NCBI RefSeq assembly: GCF_900114165.1
Contig: NZ_FOSB01000006.1
Span: forward strand, 62,001-126,000
From: Halobacillus dabanensis
Lineage (GTDB): Bacteria > Bacillota > Bacilli > Bacillales > Halobacillaceae
Length of the DNA stretch: 64,000 nucleotides
Direction of reading: 5' to 3'
Shown: piece after piece, positions 62,053 to 64,000 of the stretch
Layout: every line of letters starts with the position of its first letter
How positions within the stretch are numbered: the stretch's first letter is position 1
The notes under the pieces: model-generated
Told to the model about the DNA's origin: nothing
What the model saw: the letters and a program-made list of their open reading frames with translations, nothing else
Database searches by the model: none
Translations under genes and position numbers: made by a program

Positions 62053-63030
62053 TCATCGAGAAGCAATGGAATGAGCAATTTTACCGCCATGATGTCGACC
62101 GTTCTCAATAAAAATTTCATTGTTATTGTAACCAGCTGCAATGACCCCTGCAATATATATACCTGGTACATTCGTTTCCATAGTGTTCTCATCAAAAGCA
62201 GGACGCCCTGTTTCCTCATCCATTTCTACCCCCATTTTTGTAAGGAAGCTATGATCTGGACGGTATCCTGTCATTGCGAAGACAAAGTCATTCGCAATAC
62301 GTTTTTCTTTCCCTTTACATTCATAAATCACTTCGTTCTCTGTGATTTCTTTAATGTCTGCGCAAAAATCCATTTGGATGATTCCCTTTCTGACTAGAGC
62401 TTCGAATTGAGGGAGGATCCAAGGTTTAATACTTTTCGAATAATCTTCCCCACGATATAATACGGTGATATTCGCGCCGGATTTTTCCAATTCAAGGGCT
62501 GCATCAGCCGCCGAATTTTTTCCTCCGATAATCACAACATCTTTATTATAGTAAGGATGTCCTTCTTTGAAATAGTGCATGACTTTAGGTAAATCTTCGC
62601 CTTTGACGTTCATATAGTTCGGTTGATCATAATATCCAGTAGCAACGACAATTTGTTCTGCTGTATACTGTACTTGTACTCCATTATCTTTTTCTGTATG
62701 GACAAAAAACCCCTTATCGGTTCGTTCGACACTTGTCACTCTTTCATAAGTGTGAACACGGAGTTGCTCTCGCCCAGCTACCGCGCGGTAATATGCTAGT
62801 GCTTCGTTACGGACAGGTTTTTGTCTTTCCGTTATAAATGGAATATTTCCGATCTCCAATTTTTCACTGGAACTGAAAAACGTTTGATGAGTCGGATAAT
62901 GATAAATCGAGTTAACAATATTTCCTTTTTCTATGATCAATGGTTCTATGCCGGATTTCTGCAATTCGATGGCTGCACTTATCCCGCAGGGACCTCCACC
63001 GATGATTATGACTTTTTCTTCTTGTAGCAC
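62053..63030 (-). CDS. ypdA: Bacillithiol disulfide reductase YpdA (Bdr)
   Basis: 325-residue FAD/NADPH flavoprotein that reduces oxidised bacillithiol. The FAD loop is VIIIGGGPCGISAAIELQ with Cys14, the conserved active cysteine. YPTHQTFFSSSEKLEIG and the NADPH loop VVIIGGKNSAADAALELEKSG are nearly identical to B. subtilis YpdA, and it ends IAGVIAAGYNNNEIFIENGRHHGG. The GTG at 63030 lies eight bases after AGGAG and aligns with the family start. Its presence with bshA shows bacillithiol is used although bshB1 is not in its usual place. Confidence 0.95.
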   Translation of the reverse strand: MLQEEKVIIIGGGPCGISAAIELQKSGIEPLIIEKGNIVNSIYHYPTHQTFFSSSEKLEIGNIPFITERQKPVRNEALAYYRAVAGREQLRVHTYERVTSVERTDKGFFVHTEKDNGVQVQYTAEQIVVATGYYDQPNYMNVKGEDLPKVMHYFKEGHPYYNKDVVIIGGKNSAADAALELEKSGANITVLYRGEDYSKSIKPWILPQFEALVRKGIIQMDFCADIKEITENEVIYECKGKEKRIANDFVFAMTGYRPDHSFLTKMGVEMDEETGRPAFDENTMETNVPGIYIAGVIAAGYNNNEIFIENGRHHGGKIAHSIASR

Positions 63031-63074
63031 GAACAACACTCCTCTTTCGTTCCCAGAACATGACGGTTAGTTAG

Positions 63075-63250
63075 AAAAGCGCAAGCGACTTGCTCACCCC
63101 TGACAAGCTTAAGACAAGACTCGCCGTGACGTTCTTTGTCACAGATGATTAGTCAGAAGTTCGGTTAAGTTTGCCGTCCTGTTGCAACACCGAACAACCC
63201 CACTTCCTGTGTGGCCTAAGACATCGAGGGGGCAGGTGCTGGAGCTAGCC
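63075..63250. repeat. Structured intergenic repeat (GCGCAAGCG...GGAGCTAG type)
   Basis: About 175 bases starting AAAAGCGCAAGCG and ending GTGCTGGAGCTAGCC. Inside are GTGAC-N7-GTCAC, a GTTCGG...CCGAAC stem, the palindrome TGTTGCAACA, and complementary outer parts (CACCCCT against AGGGGG). It has no ORF with a ribosome-binding site. Elements with these ends recur between genes in many Bacillaceae genomes. Confidence 0.6.
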
Positions 63251-63298
63251 AACCTTCCGCAAAAATATACTTTCTTTACTTGTCTTCTAAAAAAATGA

Positions 63299-63327
63299 AT
63301 CTCCTACCATAACTATGATAGGAGATT
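63299..63327 (-). terminator. Terminator of the glutamate dehydrogenase gene
   Basis: AATCTCCTA (63299-63307) pairs with TAGGAGATT (63319-63327), with additional inner CAT/ATG pairing. On the minus strand CATTTTTTTAG follows. Confidence 0.82.
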
Positions 63328-63344
63328 GGAATTGGAGAATCAAG

Positions 63345-64000
63345 TTAAATCCATCCACGGAATCTTGAAGCCTCCGCCATCTTTCTAACGCCGACCATAT
63401 AAGCAGCAAGGCGCATATCCACTCGTCTAGTCTCCGATGTCCGATAAACATTATCGAAACCTTTGACAATGACTTTATGGAGCTTTTCTTCCACTTCTTC
63501 TTCTGTCCAGTAATACCCTTGATTATTTTGCACCCATTCGAAATAAGAAACGGTCACCCCACCTGAGGACGCCAGTACATCAGGTACTAACAAAATCCCC
63601 CGCTCGGAAAGGATACGAGTCGCATCCAGTGTAGTTGGACCATTAGCAGCTTCTACCACGATGGAAGCTTTTATGTTATAGGCGTTGTCTTCTGTAATTT
63701 GATTTTCTATCGCTGCCGGGACAAGAATATCACAATCCAGTTCCAACAATTCTTCATTGGTAATCGTGTTTTTGAACAGATTCGTAACCGTTCCGAAGCT
63801 GTCCCTGCGATCAAGTAAGTAGTCTATATCCAAGCCATCAGGATCATGTAACCCTCCATGCGCATCGGAAATACCAATGACTTTGGCCCCTTTGTCATGC
63901 ATGAATTTAGCAAGGAAGCTGCCTGCGTTTCCGAAACCCTGGACAACGACTCTGGCTCCTTCTACATTAATCCCTTTCTTCTTAGCTGCTTCTTCGATAC
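63345..64000 (-). CDS. gudB: NAD-specific glutamate dehydrogenase (3' part, cut by window edge)
   Basis: C-terminal 218 codons; the gene continues beyond 64000. It converts glutamate to 2-oxoglutarate and ammonia. The NAD-binding domain is visible: VVVQGFGNAGSFLAKFMHDKGAKVIGISDAHGG, then DCDILVPAAIENQIT, VVEAANGPTT, LVPDVLASSGGVTVSYFEWVQN and the end MAEASRFRGWI. Adjacent ypdA matches the gudB locus of B. subtilis, so gudB is preferred to rocG. The N-terminal catalytic lysine region is outside the window. Confidence 0.93.
   Translation of the reverse strand, partial: IEEAAKKKGINVEGARVVVQGFGNAGSFLAKFMHDKGAKVIGISDAHGGLHDPDGLDIDYLLDRRDSFGTVTNLFKNTITNEELLELDCDILVPAAIENQITEDNAYNIKASIVVEAANGPTTLDATRILSERGILLVPDVLASSGGVTVSYFEWVQNNQGYYWTEEEVEEKLHKVIVKGFDNVYRTSETRRVDMRLAAYMVGVRKMAEASRFRGWI

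Noticed and set aside
1-64000. Prophage, insertion sequence, toxin-antitoxin, defence or secondary-metabolite cluster
   Set aside because: No integrase, transposase, phage, restriction or biosynthetic megaenzyme gene is present; the whole window is syntenic core chromosome apart from the small changes listed.

Overview
The window is chromosomal core sequence from a spore-forming member of the Bacillaceae. Many genes are sporulation or germination specific (a CotD-like coat protein, SspM, SpoIVA, a SpoVIF-like protein, YpeB, SleB, PrsW). The gene order follows the Bacillus subtilis yp-/aro-/qcr- region almost gene for gene. Bacillithiol genes (bshA, ypdA), a menaquinol-cytochrome c reductase and strongly acidic low-complexity tails on two surface-exposed proteins suggest a halotolerant, aerobic genus such as Halobacillus, Virgibacillus or Pontibacillus. 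The genus is inference. Nearly everything is on the minus strand. I see no prophage, insertion sequence, CRISPR array, tRNA or rRNA gene.

Layout. 1-2356: promoter and probable 5' end of rnpB, then gpsB, ypsA, cotD and cdd (all minus). 2533-5583: a lone RND efflux pump (plus) behind a perfect 14-bp palindrome. 5603-7432: yppE, a small coiled-coil protein, a 31-codon sspM and recU. 7449-14112: ponA (plus), convergent with nth-dnaD-asnS-aspB. 14138-24710: a long minus operon ypmB, ypmA, dinG, panDCB, birA, cca, bshA, mgsA, dapB, mazG-like, read from a sigma-A promoter at 24746-24774. 25033-28100: ypjC (plus), a YugP-type peptidase, ypjB, ypjA. 28176-30318: the qcrABC respiratory operon.

30452-40130: ypiF, ypiB, ypiA, an unrecognised 290-residue protein and the aromatic amino acid cluster aroA-tyrA-hisC-aroH-aroB-aroC. 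The trp genes normally found inside this cluster in B. subtilis are absent. 40282-45093: cheR (frameshifted in an A8 run), ndk, hepT-menG-hepS, mtrB (TRAP) and hbs. folE is missing between mtrB and hbs. 45455-57531: spoIVA, yphF, yphE, spoVIF-like, gpsA, der, a YIEGIA pair, yphA, fni, rpsA-like, plsC, cmk and motI/ypfA. 57652-64000: ypeB-sleB, prsW, ansA (plus), ypdA, a structured intergenic repeat and the 3' part of a glutamate dehydrogenase gene.

How the genes work together. Shikimate/chorismate flow (aroB, aroC, aroA, aroH, tyrA, hisC) shares its region with menaquinone assembly (hepS/hepT/menG), and the Qcr complex uses that menaquinone. Fni supplies isoprenoid precursors. Pantothenate (panBCD), biotin (birA), diaminopimelate/dipicolinate (dapB) and bacillithiol (bshA, ypdA) functions share the vegetative operons. 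The sporulation genes carry matches to compartment-specific promoters: sigma-E at spoIVA, sigma-G at sspM and sleB, sigma-K at cotD and spoVIF. Three CcpA (cre)-like palindromes sit at cdd, ndk and aroC.

No new multi-gene system is evident. The observations most worth checking are the homopolymer frameshift in cheR, a hairpin/sigma-K promoter arrangement that may gate spoVIF translation, the acidic tail on QcrC, the unexplained protein at 33072-33944, the relocated or lost trp operon, and the unlinked operator in front of the RND pump.
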